This document shows, in pieces, positions 7,276-15,562 of a stretch of 18,777 nt of DNA. A model generated the notes under the pieces. It was not told where the DNA came from and did no database searches. It was given only the letters and a program-made list of their open reading frames with translations. The position numbers and the translations under genes are program-made. Position 1 is the first letter of the stretch. Every line of letters starts with the position of its first letter. Source of the DNA: Cytophagales bacterium (GTDB lineage: Bacteria; Bacteroidota; Bacteroidia; Cytophagales; Cyclobacteriaceae); NCBI GenBank assembly GCA_020063545.1, contig JAGUUF010000212.1, positions 1-18,777 on the forward strand, written 5' to 3'.

Positions 7276-8025
7276 TTATTTAGTAGTCTGTTTATATTTT
7301 GTAAACCAGCTCTGCACTTCCAGTTGAATTACGCCCAAAAATGCTTCTTTGAAAATGCCGGCCGAAAGTTTGGATTGCCCCCGCACCCGTTCAGTGAAAA
7401 TAATGGGAACCTCCGTTAGTTTAAAACCGTATTTCCATGCTTTGAATTTCAATTCAATCTGGAAAGCGTACCCCACAAATTTCACGTTATCCAAAGGTAT
7501 GGTTTCAAGGACTTTTCGTTTATAACAAATAAACCCGGCCGTAGTATCGCGGATGGGCATGCCGGTAATAAGCCGTACGTACGAACTGGCAAAGTAGGAG
7601 AGGAGCACCCGCCCAATGGGCCAGTTTACCACGTTAACACCGGTGGCATAGCGCGAGCCGATGGCCATATCAAAACCTTTGTCTTTGCAGGCTTCGAGCA
7701 AACGCGGTAAATCGGCAGGGTTGTGCGAGAAGTCTGCATCCATCTCCATTATATATTCGTAGCCTTTCTCAAGGCAATACCTAAATCCGGCAATATAGGC
7801 AGTGCCTAATCCTTGTTTTTCGTTACGTCTGAGCAGGTGGAGACGGGTACCGGATGTATTGTATTGAGTTTGCAGGGACTCAACAAGGTCTCCTGTATGG
7901 TCGGGCGAATTGTCATCCACAACCAGGATGTGAAACGGTGTTGAAAGCGAGAATACTGCGGCAACAATTGCCTCAATATTCTCCCTTTCGTTATAGGTGG
8001 GTATTATAACGATTGAGTTGCTCAC
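7276..8025 (-). CDS. Polyprenol-phosphate mannose synthase-like glycosyltransferase (GT2, DPM1-like)
   Basis: This 249-residue protein is a family-2 glycosyltransferase closest in motifs to dolichol/polyprenol-phosphate mannose synthases, which move mannose from GDP-mannose to a polyprenol phosphate. Visible motifs are IIPTYNERENI (7-17), VDDNSPDHT (36-44), the metal-binding DADFSH (96-101), GSRY (123-126), DTTAGFICYKR (160-170) and the acceptor-loop RVRGQSKLS (213-221). It ends at about residue 249 without membrane helices, as in the catalytic-subunit-only form, so it should act at the cytoplasmic face of the inner membrane. Its product would feed periplasmic glycosylation, inferred from the family. 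It follows the EF-G paralogue by 66 bp on the same strand. Confidence 0.92.
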   Translation of the reverse strand: MSNSIVIIPTYNERENIEAIVAAVFSLSTPFHILVVDDNSPDHTGDLVESLQTQYNTSGTRLHLLRRNEKQGLGTAYIAGFRYCLEKGYEYIMEMDADFSHNPADLPRLLEACKDKGFDMAIGSRYATGVNVVNWPIGRVLLSYFASSYVRLITGMPIRDTTAGFICYKRKVLETIPLDNVKFVGYAFQIELKFKAWKYGFKLTEVPIIFTERVRGQSKLSAGIFKEAFLGVIQLEVQSWFTKYKQTTK

Positions 8026-8027
8026 CA

Positions 8028-8067
8028 GGGTTGGTTAACGGCCAAAACTAACTAATTTTTCCAACCC
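8028..8067. repeat. Inverted repeat between the EF-G2 and glycosyltransferase genes
   Basis: GGGTTGG (8028-8034) pairs with CCAACCC (8061-8067) across 26 bases that include TTTTT. It lies in the 66-bp gap just before the glycosyltransferase start. The 7-bp stem with a long loop is weak, and there is no terminator tail. It may be chance. Confidence 0.25.
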
Positions 8068-8091
8068 GATTAAGGCTGTTTCAAAGCCGAT

Positions 8092-10218
8092 TTAAACCAG
8101 TTCTGCCTCCTGTGTTTGTTTGGCCAGTTTCTGTTGCAGTTCAAACGGCACCTGAACGTACTCGGCAAATTTCTGGGTGAAGCTGGCCCTGCCCTGCGAA
8201 AGGGAACGCAAGGTGGTTGAGTATCGGTCGAGCTCGGCAAGCGGTGTTCTTGCCTTTACTACCTGGAAATTTCCTTTTGAATCGATGCCCATAATCATTG
8301 ACCTCCGGGTCTGTAAATCGCCCATCACATCGCCCATAATTTCTTCGGGCACCATTACTTCAATGTCGTAAATGGGTTCCAGCAGGGTGGGCTCGGCATT
8401 CATAAAAGCCTCTTTAAAGGCCATCATGCCGGCTATCTTAAAGGAAATGTCGTTCGAATCAACCGGGTGCATTTTGCCATCGTACACGCACACGCGCACA
8501 TCGCGAACATACGATCCGGTTATCGGGCCTTCTTCCATTTTTTCCATTACACCTTTTAAGATGGAGGGAATAAACCGGGCATCAATTACACCTCCCACAA
8601 TACAGTTGTAGAAAGCAAGCTTGCCGCCCCACTCCAGGTCAATAAACTCTTTACCCCGCACCGAGTATTCGGCTGGCTCGGGCATGCCTTCATAGTATGG
8701 CTCCACTTTCAGGTGCACTTCACCAAACTGGCCGGCCCCGCCCGATTGTTTTTTATGGCGGTACATGGCCGTAGCCGGTTTGCGGATGGTTTCGCGGTAG
8801 GAGATACGCGGGGTTTTGTATTCTACATGGAGCTTATACATTTGTTCGAGAAACCACTTGCACACGGCCAGGTGCATTTCGCCTTGCCCGGAAATGATGA
8901 GTTGTTTCAGTTCGCGCGAATAACCAACTTCCAGCGTAGGGTCTTCCTGGTGGATCTTTTGAAGCACTTCCCCGATTTTTTCATCGTCTCCTTTGCTTTG
9001 GGCAACAATGGCCGTGCGTATGCGCGGTTCAGGATATACGATAGGCTGAATGGTTACGTCAAAACCTTTGGCATGAAGGGTTTGGTTGGTGAAGGTATCT
9101 TTTAACTTTAACGTTGCCCCGATATCGCCCGCCACCAGTTTGTCAACCGGGTTGCGGGTTTTTCCGTCCATGATAAACAACTGGTGAAATTTTTCGGTGG
9201 CACCGGTCTGGCTGTTGATGAGTTCGGAGTTGGAGGTAACTTCTCCTGATATTACTTTAAAGAACGACAGCTTACCCAGGTTGGGTTCAAGGTGCGATTT
9301 AAAAACAAAAAGTGCGGCCGGTTTTGTCGGGTCGTAAGGAATCTCTTTACCATCGGTGGTAATTTCGGGTTTTGCTTCCCGTGGTGAAGGGGCAACATTA
9401 TCAATGAATCCCATCATGCGGCCGCTGCCCATGTTCTTCTTGGCCGACATTACGAATACCGGGAAAACATCGTGGTGGATCATGCCCTGCTTCAGGCCTT
9501 CGCGCATTTCATCTTCATCCAACGTTCCCTTTTCAAAGTATTTTTCCATCAACTTCTCATCGTTCTCAGCAGCTTTTTCAACCAACTCGTTATGCAGTTG
9601 ATTGGCTTTTTCTTTTTCGTTTTCAGGTATCGGAAGTTTTTGAGGTTTGCCGCCTTCGGCCGGGAATTTGTACATCACCATTTTGAGCAGGTCAATGATG
9701 GAATCGAACCCATCGCCCTGGTTTACGGGGTACTGCATTTGGGTTACCGCTTTACCAAAAGTTTTCCTCAGCGAGTCAAGGGCACTATCAAAATCTGCCT
9801 TAGGATGATCGGCCTGGTTAATGGCAAAGATTACCGGCTTGTTAAATTCATCAACATATTTCCAGATCAGCTCAGTGCCTACTTCTACGCCATGTTGGGC
9901 ATTAATAACCAGTACACAGGTATCGGCAACGCGTATGGCAGAGATCATCTCACCAACAAAATCGTCAAAGCCCGGTGTGTCAATAATGTTAATCTTGTAA
10001 TCGCGCCACTCGGTATGCAAAACGGTGGCGAAAATGGAGTTGCCGCGTTCCTGTTCTATTTCGTGGTAGTCGGATACGGTATTTTTACCTTCAATAGTGC
10101 CCCTTCGGTGCGTAATACCGGCTTCAAACAGCATATCTTCGGCAAGCAGGGTCTTGCCGCTTTTTGGGGCTCCAAGCAATACAATGTTTTTCAGGTGTTT
10201 TTCATCATAGACTTTCAT
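8092..10218 (-). CDS. fusA2: EF-G paralogue (EF-G2) with altered GTPase motifs
   Basis: This 708-residue protein has all five EF-G domains. Translocation-related parts are well kept: QSGGAGQFGEV in domain IV, the domain-IV tip MHPVDSNDISFKIAG, and the C-terminal YSTTLRSLSQGRASFT. The G domain deviates. The P-loop is GAPKSGKT (16-23) instead of the usual AHIDAGKTT. Switch I reads ERGNSI (57-62) instead of ERGITI. Switch II reads DTPGFDDF (80-87), with Phe84 in place of the catalytic His of DTPGHVDF. G4 is NQAD (134-137) instead of NKxD. The N-terminal region resembles the Bacteroides thetaiotaomicron EF-G2, reported to support translation without GTP hydrolysis under carbon limitation. It is thus unlikely to be the main EF-G, which should sit elsewhere with the ribosomal genes. 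Its stop lies 66 bp before the glycosyltransferase gene. Confidence 0.93.
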   Translation of the reverse strand: MKVYDEKHLKNIVLLGAPKSGKTLLAEDMLFEAGITHRRGTIEGKNTVSDYHEIEQERGNSIFATVLHTEWRDYKINIIDTPGFDDFVGEMISAIRVADTCVLVINAQHGVEVGTELIWKYVDEFNKPVIFAINQADHPKADFDSALDSLRKTFGKAVTQMQYPVNQGDGFDSIIDLLKMVMYKFPAEGGKPQKLPIPENEKEKANQLHNELVEKAAENDEKLMEKYFEKGTLDEDEMREGLKQGMIHHDVFPVFVMSAKKNMGSGRMMGFIDNVAPSPREAKPEITTDGKEIPYDPTKPAALFVFKSHLEPNLGKLSFFKVISGEVTSNSELINSQTGATEKFHQLFIMDGKTRNPVDKLVAGDIGATLKLKDTFTNQTLHAKGFDVTIQPIVYPEPRIRTAIVAQSKGDDEKIGEVLQKIHQEDPTLEVGYSRELKQLIISGQGEMHLAVCKWFLEQMYKLHVEYKTPRISYRETIRKPATAMYRHKKQSGGAGQFGEVHLKVEPYYEGMPEPAEYSVRGKEFIDLEWGGKLAFYNCIVGGVIDARFIPSILKGVMEKMEEGPITGSYVRDVRVCVYDGKMHPVDSNDISFKIAGMMAFKEAFMNAEPTLLEPIYDIEVMVPEEIMGDVMGDLQTRRSMIMGIDSKGNFQVVKARTPLAELDRYSTTLRSLSQGRASFTQKFAEYVQVPFELQQKLAKQTQEAELV

Positions 10219-10506
10219 AGGTGTGCAGGGTTAACGGTTGACGACTTTGTTAACAGAAACGGGAGTTGAATATACTGAATAAAGGAAAAATGCTCCAAGA
10301 AAAATTGCCACGGATTTGCCCTGGGGTTCATGCCGGCTTAATGGGTCGATCGCCTGCAAATAAATGCCTGAAGCGGTTTCTGCTCAGTTTTCCAACCTGA
10401 TATATCGCACATTGGTGTGTGACTTTAATCAACCGGTGTTGTGATAACCATCATTCCCGGTTAGCCACTTGGCGGGTACTTTCATGGCGTCATCAACCAG
10501 AAAACC
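10219..10506. other. Divergent intergenic region, EF-G2 / YceI gene
   Basis: These 288 bases separate two divergent genes and should hold both promoters, but I find no convincing full match to TTG-N19-21-TAnnTTTG on either strand. On the minus strand TATATTCA (around 10268-10275) is a poor -7 candidate with a TTG 21 bases upstream. Two copies of the palindrome GTTAAC lie at 10230-10235 and 10249-10254, 13 bp apart, in what would be the EF-G2 leader. No RNA gene or riboswitch is recognisable. Confidence 0.5.
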
Positions 10507-10515
10507 ATGACGCCA
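10484..10515 (+). promoter_or_regulatory. Hairpin and 8-codon mini-ORF at the YceI gene start
   Basis: TGGCGTCAT (10485-10493) is the exact reverse complement of ATGACGCCA (10507-10515), with a 13-nt loop. The 3' arm contains the start codon of the YceI gene, so an mRNA covering this stretch could hide its own start. In the same place, ATG 10484 opens an eight-residue frame (MASSTRKP) whose TGA (10508-10510) overlaps the YceI start as ATGA. Both facts are seen; a control function is inferred. Confidence 0.4.
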
Positions 10516-11082
10516 CTTCTTAAACCAAAAACTCAGTTCAGTATCCTGTTGGTATTCGCTGCACTATCGGCACAAGCCCAGGTTTTGTACGCTGTTAAGA
10601 CTTTTAAAATGACAGTTGCCGGAACTTCTACCCTGCACGACTGGACCTCGGATGTTACCAAACTTGATTTTACCGGGCATTTTTATACCGAAGCAGGAAA
10701 AATAAAGGAGGTAAAGGATGTGACGGTTAAAATACCGGTGGAATCCATTAAAAGCACCAAAGGCAGGATGATGGACAACAAAACATGGGAAGCCTTTACC
10801 TATGAAAAGAATCCATCAATAACCTATAAGCTTTCAACCATTTCCGTTACCGATGGCCTGCTGAAAACTACGGGCACATTAACCATGGCCGGGGCATCGC
10901 AGTCGGTTGCCATGGATGTGCAGTATGCACTATTACCACAAGGCGATATACGGCTGGCCGGAGCACATACGGTAAAAATGAAAGAGTATAAGATGGATCC
11001 GCCCACAGCCATGATGGGCACAATCAAAGTAGGGGAGCAAGTAACCGTAAAATTTGAGTTAACAATAACACCAACTAAATAA
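10507..11082 (+). CDS. Secreted YceI-family lipocalin-like protein
   Basis: This 191-residue protein has a signal peptide (about 1-24, cleavage likely after SAQA) and one YceI domain, a lipocalin-like barrel that in known relatives binds isoprenoid or other long lipids in the periplasm. Domain landmarks are GTSTLHDW (39-46), a middle segment with SIKSTKGRMMDNKTWEAF (80-97), GTLTMAG (123-129) and MKEYKMDPP (158-166) near the end. The ligand is unknown. It is followed after 25 bp by an outer-membrane barrel protein and is probably cotranscribed with it, suggesting a joint envelope role. The ATG at 10507 lies in a hairpin arm. No in-frame upstream alternative gives a better signal peptide. Confidence 0.92.
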   Translation: MTPLLKPKTQFSILLVFAALSAQAQVLYAVKTFKMTVAGTSTLHDWTSDVTKLDFTGHFYTEAGKIKEVKDVTVKIPVESIKSTKGRMMDNKTWEAFTYEKNPSITYKLSTISVTDGLLKTTGTLTMAGASQSVAMDVQYALLPQGDIRLAGAHTVKMKEYKMDPPTAMMGTIKVGEQVTVKFELTITPTK

Positions 11083-11107
11083 TGTATAACCTTAAACAAA
11101 CTATGTT

Positions 11108-12709
11108 ATGAACACCACAAAACATATCAGGATGGTCAGTATGCTGGTGCTGACTTTTTTTGCCGGTGCGCTGCTGGCTCAACAGCCGGCAATTCAATAC
11201 ATGCGCGCCTACGATCAACGCGGGATAAATGTTTTTGAAATCAACAAACACAAAGACACGGTGCAATACGATGGCTTTAAACTGCGTATTGGTGCCGGCT
11301 TTACCCAGGGCTTCCAGAAATTCACCCACTCTAATTCTGCCCGCGTGGTGCTGGCAGATGGTGCAACCACCTGGATTGAAGATGATAACGGCAATTTCAT
11401 TAACCGGGTAACCGGTGCTGCGGCTCCGGGCAACTTTACACCCGACCCGAATGTATATGGCGCATGGGTATACACGCCAGATCCCACCGGGGCCCCTAAC
11501 ACACAACGGGTGTTAACCAACTCCAACCAGTTGTATGAAATGTCGGCAGGCTTCCCGCTTGCACAGGCTAATCTGTACTTCGATGTTCAACTGGCCGATG
11601 GGGTACGGCTGCACCTGGCCAACTACATGGCATCGCACCACCACAACGAATTTTGGGTAAAAGGCGGCTACCTGCAAGTGGATAAGGTAAGTTTCTTGAA
11701 CAGCGCCTTTATGGATAAACTCTGGACCAACCTTTCACTGCGGGTAGGCCACATGGAAATTAATTATGGCGATGCCCACTACCGCAGATCGGATGGCGGC
11801 CATACCCTGTGGAACCCGTTTATTGAAAACAACATTATGGATGCCTTTACAACCGAAATCGGGTGGGAATTGTACTGGTACAAAAAAGACCTGATGCTGA
11901 TGATGGGTTACACCGATGGTGAAATTCAGGGTAACGTTACAAAACCTAACGACCGCGACCCGAACTTTTACTGGAAGGCCGCGTATGACAAGAGTATTAA
12001 TGATGATCTGCGCGTTCGGTTGAGCGGAACATTTTTAACCACCAAATCCTCTATCCGCAATACGCTGTATGGTGGCGACCGTACCGGTTCAAACTACCAG
12101 TTTGTTATGGATAATAATGCCGCAACGGTAACCACAGCCTTTACATCGGGCCGCTTCAACCCCGGCATTACCGATAACATTACAAGCTGGGTAATTAACC
12201 CGTTCATTAAGTTTAAAGGCCTTGAAGTATTCGGTACGTATGAAGTAGTAAGCGGAAATTCACCGGTTGAAAACGGTGAACTCCAATACAGCGATCCGAC
12301 CAACAATGACGGAACACTTAAGCCCGTATTCGATAAACTTGATAAGCGCCAGGCAACCCAAACCGCTGTTGATTTGCTATACCGGTTTGGTAAAAAGGAA
12401 CAATTTTTTATCGGGGTGAAATACAATGCTGTTGATGCCGAGATTGCCCTCGGCCAGGCTACGAACACCGCCAGCTATATTTACCAGGGCGACCGGTTTG
12501 ACGTTACCATTAAGCGTACTGCCTTTGCCGGTGGATGGTTCATTACAAAGAATGTTTTGTTAAAAGGTGAGTATGTTAACCAGAAGTACACAGGATTCCC
12601 CGAATTCTTCGACAACCGCTCAACTTCGGCAGCAGGCTTCAAAGACACCAGCATGTTTGCCAATGGGGAGTTTAAAGGATTTGTTATTCAGGGTGTGGTT
12701 ACCTTCTGA
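11108..12709 (+). CDS. Outer-membrane beta-barrel (porin-like) protein
   Basis: This 533-residue protein begins with a signal peptide (MNTTKHIRM then a hydrophobic stretch, cleavage probably after ALLA at 24). It then runs as alternating polar/aromatic strands and ends in GVVTF with the terminal Phe typical of outer-membrane barrels recognised by the BAM machinery. Strand-like stretches include GFKLRIGAGFTQGFQ, LWTNLSLRVGHMEINYGDAHY and KNVLLKGEYVNQKY. A long loop rich in Gly/Pro/Asn (about 95-140) could cover the pore. It resembles phosphate-selective-porin-like proteins of Bacteroidota in general design, but I cannot assign a substrate. It is the last gene of the YceI operon and is closed by the terminator at 12728-12763. 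Confidence 0.8.
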   Translation: MNTTKHIRMVSMLVLTFFAGALLAQQPAIQYMRAYDQRGINVFEINKHKDTVQYDGFKLRIGAGFTQGFQKFTHSNSARVVLADGATTWIEDDNGNFINRVTGAAAPGNFTPDPNVYGAWVYTPDPTGAPNTQRVLTNSNQLYEMSAGFPLAQANLYFDVQLADGVRLHLANYMASHHHNEFWVKGGYLQVDKVSFLNSAFMDKLWTNLSLRVGHMEINYGDAHYRRSDGGHTLWNPFIENNIMDAFTTEIGWELYWYKKDLMLMMGYTDGEIQGNVTKPNDRDPNFYWKAAYDKSINDDLRVRLSGTFLTTKSSIRNTLYGGDRTGSNYQFVMDNNAATVTTAFTSGRFNPGITDNITSWVINPFIKFKGLEVFGTYEVVSGNSPVENGELQYSDPTNNDGTLKPVFDKLDKRQATQTAVDLLYRFGKKEQFFIGVKYNAVDAEIALGQATNTASYIYQGDRFDVTIKRTAFAGGWFITKNVLLKGEYVNQKYTGFPEFFDNRSTSAAGFKDTSMFANGEFKGFVIQGVVTF

Positions 12710-12727
12710 TTACTCCGGACACTGCAC

Positions 12728-12763
12728 AATCAAAAAACCTCCCGGCCGGGAGGTTTTTTGATT
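12728..12763. terminator. Bidirectional intrinsic terminator
   Basis: A perfect 36-nt palindrome: a GC-rich core (CCTCCCGG/CCGGGAGG) flanked by six A on one side and six T on the other, so each strand has a strong stem followed by T6. It lies between the convergent porin-like and arginine decarboxylase genes, 18 bases after one stop and 11 before the other, and should stop transcription both ways. Confidence 0.93.
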
Positions 12764-12774
12764 TACGGCTCATT

Positions 12775-14181
12775 TCAGGAATGCGCAAATGTTTTTTTAT
12801 ACCCCAGTACGCTAAGCATGCTTTCTTCGGTTTGCTCCGGGGCAAACAGTGAAGTAGTGATTTCCCCGTCTTCATTGCGGTCAATCAGCACATGCTTGGG
12901 TGCGGGTATCAGGCAATGCTGAATGCCGCCATAGCCGCCCAGCGACTCCTGGTAGGCCCCGGTATGAAAGAACCCGATATAAAGCGGCTCTTCGTCATTA
13001 ATCATCGGTAAAAATACTTCGCCTGTGTGTGCTTCGGAATTATAGTAATCGTGACTGTCGCAGGTGAGGCCACCAATATTCACTTTATGGAAAGGATCAT
13101 CCCATTTGTTCAGGGCCAGCAGAATGTATTTCTGGTTAAGCCCCCAGGCATCGGGCAGGTGGGTAATAAACGAACCGTCAATCATGTACCACAATTCTTT
13201 GTCGTTTTGCAGTTTCTGGTCAATTACCTTGTAAAGCACCGCACCGCTTTCGCCTACGGTATAGCTGCCGAACTCGGTAAAGATGTGGGGCACCGGTACA
13301 TTGTTCTTGTCGCATATCCACTTAATGTTTTCAACAATCTGCTCAATCATGTACTTGTAATCGTACTGAAAGGTAAGTGAAGTTTTTATCGGGAACCCTC
13401 CGCCAATATCAACCGAGTCGAGTGTCGGGCAGATTTTCTTCAACTCACAATACTTGAAAATGAACCGGCTTAGTTCACTCCAGTAATAAGCTGTATCTTT
13501 TATACCGGTGTTAATAAAAAAGTGCAGCATCTTAAGCGAAGCCTTGCTGCTGGTTGCAATCTTTTCTTTGTAGAAATTCGTGATGTCGCTGTACCGGATG
13601 CCCAGGCGCGAAGTGTAGAACTCAAAGTTGGGTTCTTCATCGGCTGCCACCCGAATGCCCACCTGGTACGAACCGTTAACATTTTTTTCGTACGACTCCA
13701 GCTCATTCATGTTATCGAGTATGGGAATGCAGTTGAAGCCCTCATTCAGCAACTCGTTAATGTATTGGAGGTATAACGGCATTTTAAAGCCGTTGCAGAT
13801 GATGTAGGTTTCTTTACTGATCCTTCCGGCTTCGTACAAACTTCTTACAATGGGGATATCAAAGGAAGAAGAAGTTTCGAGGTGTACATTATTCTTCAGG
13901 GCCTCTTCCAGCACAAACGAAAAGTGCGATGACTTGGTGCAGTAGCAATAGGTGTATGTGCCGTTGTATTTGAATTTTTCGATGGCGCTGTTAAACGTGG
14001 CCTGGGCAAACCGGATGTTTTCGCTTATCCGCGGCAGGTACGTAAGCTTAAGCGGTGTTCCGTACCGGGCGATTATCTCCGTTAGCGGAACATCGTTAAA
14101 CAGCAATTCATTGTCGCGTACTTTAAATTCCTTCTGCGGGAACTCAAAGGTTTGTTCAATCAGTTCGCGGTAGCTCTTCAT
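12775..14181 (-). CDS. speA: Arginine decarboxylase, short fold-III type
   Basis: This 468-residue enzyme is predicted to convert arginine to agmatine using PLP, the first step of polyamine synthesis. It belongs to the alanine-racemase-fold (fold III) Orn/DAP/Arg decarboxylases. Lys83 in YCTKSSHF should bind PLP. DIGGGFP (258-264) is the glycine-rich phosphate loop. Glu303 in TEFGSYTVG contacts the pyridine nitrogen. Cys374 in GLTCDSHDYY is the catalytic cysteine from the partner subunit. It is far shorter than E. coli SpeA (about 630-660 residues), lacking that protein's extra domains. At the usual EPGR/ESGR motif it reads EFGS, so the conserved arginine is missing. It is divergent from the arginase gene by 272 bp. 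Substrate choice rests on family and context; a related decarboxylase activity is possible. Confidence 0.85.
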   Translation of the reverse strand: MKSYRELIEQTFEFPQKEFKVRDNELLFNDVPLTEIIARYGTPLKLTYLPRISENIRFAQATFNSAIEKFKYNGTYTYCYCTKSSHFSFVLEEALKNNVHLETSSSFDIPIVRSLYEAGRISKETYIICNGFKMPLYLQYINELLNEGFNCIPILDNMNELESYEKNVNGSYQVGIRVAADEEPNFEFYTSRLGIRYSDITNFYKEKIATSSKASLKMLHFFINTGIKDTAYYWSELSRFIFKYCELKKICPTLDSVDIGGGFPIKTSLTFQYDYKYMIEQIVENIKWICDKNNVPVPHIFTEFGSYTVGESGAVLYKVIDQKLQNDKELWYMIDGSFITHLPDAWGLNQKYILLALNKWDDPFHKVNIGGLTCDSHDYYNSEAHTGEVFLPMINDEEPLYIGFFHTGAYQESLGGYGGIQHCLIPAPKHVLIDRNEDGEITTSLFAPEQTEESMLSVLGYKKTFAHS

Positions 14182-14453
14182 TTTTCGTTGTTATTCGTTT
14201 TGCGCTGCCGGTTTTACGTTCAGATTAAGGCTACCAACGGTAACCGGCAACAAGCCAAAAAAGGTGTGCAATATTGCCATAAATTCACCATCTTTGCAAT
14301 GCTTGTACGAATGGTAAACCACGTAAAAAACCTCATTTTCGCCCATATTTATAAGGGGCTCAACCCATTGCCCGATTTCTAAGGCAACCCCGGGAGTGGT
14401 AATTCCTGTTCTTTTTTCGAGGTAGGTTTATTCAGTAATTCAATTGGTATTTT
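14182..14453. other. Divergent intergenic region, speA / arginase gene
   Basis: These 272 bases should hold both promoters. On the plus strand CATCTTTG (14289-14296) matches seven of eight positions of TAnnTTTG, with GTG 20 bases upstream in place of TTG. TAGGTTTA (14423-14430) also matches seven of eight but has no partner. A 27-codon frame follows the first element (14299-14382, MLVRMVNHVKNLIFAH to PLPDF). It looks like no known leader and is not arginine-rich. I see no terminator or riboswitch. Confidence 0.4.
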
Positions 14454-15416
14454 GTGAAAGAGATAAAGATCATAGAAGTAAAATCAGAAATCGGTGCCGG
14501 CACCCGCGGGGCCAGCCTGGGTGTGGAGGCTATGAAAATTGCCAGCCTCGACCTGAAGTCTGATTTTTTTAAACAGCACGAGTCGGTAGAGGTGGAGCAC
14601 GTAAACGAATTGCTGTTCGATGGTGCCAAACACGCTTACGCCAAGTTTATTGATGGCGTAATGATAATGGAGGAGCGCGTGTGCCTGGAGGTGTACGAAA
14701 CCCTTTGGGATGATTACTTCCCGCTGATTATGGCGGGCGATCACAGCACTGCCTATGGAACCATTGCGGGTATAAAAAAAGCTAACCCAAATGCCCGGCT
14801 TGGCGTAGTGTGGATTGACGCCCATGCCGATATTCACACGCCATTTACAACACCCTCGGGCAACATGCACGGCATGCCGCTGGCCATGGCCTGCGGTATT
14901 GATAACCTGGAGTGCAAGGTAAACGATCCAAGAGGTGAAACGCTGGAGTACTGGGAGCAGATTAAAAACGTGGGCATGCCCGGCCCTAAAATTTACCCGG
15001 AAGACATTGTGTATGTTGCCGTGCGCGATTTGGAAAAACCCGAGAACTATTTAATCAATAAGCACAACATCAACTTTATTGAAGCGGATGAAGTAAAAAA
15101 ACTTGGCCCCGTAAAAATAGCCGCCCGTGCGCTGGAGATGCTCGACCATTGCGACCTGATTTATGTTTCGTTTGACGTGGACAGCCTTGACAGCCGCATT
15201 TCTACTGGTACAGGCACACCGGTACCCAACGGGTTGACCGTTGATGAAGCCAAAATACTTAACGTGGAACTAGCCAAAAGCCCCAAACTGGTAGCGTGGG
15301 AGATTGTTGAAGTGAACCCGACACTCGACACCGAAAACCGGATGGCCGAAAACGGGTTTGAAATCCTGGAAGCTACCGCCAAAGCGATAGTTGACAGACC
15401 GGTGTTTGTTGAGTAA
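14454..15416 (+). CDS. Arginase-family ureohydrolase
   Basis: This 320-residue manganese enzyme should split arginine into ornithine and urea. All six metal ligands are present: His97 in AGDHS, Asp122, His124 and Asp126 in DAHAD, and Asp241 and Asp243 in SFDVD. The substrate loop SGNMHG (135-140) and the late VEVNP (285-289) follow the arginase pattern rather than that of agmatinases, although agmatine or another guanidino compound remains possible given the neighbouring arginine decarboxylase. Translation must start at the GTG at 14454 because an in-frame stop lies at 14436-14438 and no ATG fits between. It heads the run of plus-strand genes that continues to argS. Confidence 0.88.
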   Translation: MKEIKIIEVKSEIGAGTRGASLGVEAMKIASLDLKSDFFKQHESVEVEHVNELLFDGAKHAYAKFIDGVMIMEERVCLEVYETLWDDYFPLIMAGDHSTAYGTIAGIKKANPNARLGVVWIDAHADIHTPFTTPSGNMHGMPLAMACGIDNLECKVNDPRGETLEYWEQIKNVGMPGPKIYPEDIVYVAVRDLEKPENYLINKHNINFIEADEVKKLGPVKIAARALEMLDHCDLIYVSFDVDSLDSRISTGTGTPVPNGLTVDEAKILNVELAKSPKLVAWEIVEVNPTLDTENRMAENGFEILEATAKAIVDRPVFVE

Positions 15417-15562
15417 ATTCAGGCTGCAATCTTACTTGGTGATGGTTCTAAACTACGTCCTGAACAGACTGGGGGTCTACGCCATTTACAGCGCAGCCTT
15501 TGTATTTATTTCCTTACTGTTCGGAATTTCTCAAATCCATATCATCTGAAATCAACCAGTGT

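Noticed and set aside
10230..10254. Two GTTAAC palindromes 13 bp apart as an operator pair for EF-G2
   Set aside because: Six-base palindromes arise easily by chance, and there is no convincing promoter to place them against.
9472..10269. 265-residue open frame on the plus strand opposite the EF-G2 gene
   Set aside because: It is antisense to strongly conserved EF-G sequence, and its product has a biased Phe/His/Gln composition typical of a shadow frame.
15500..15562. TTG-initiated 21-residue extension of the membrane protein
   Set aside because: The ATG at 15563 gives a normal N-terminus; the extension adds no signal or domain.
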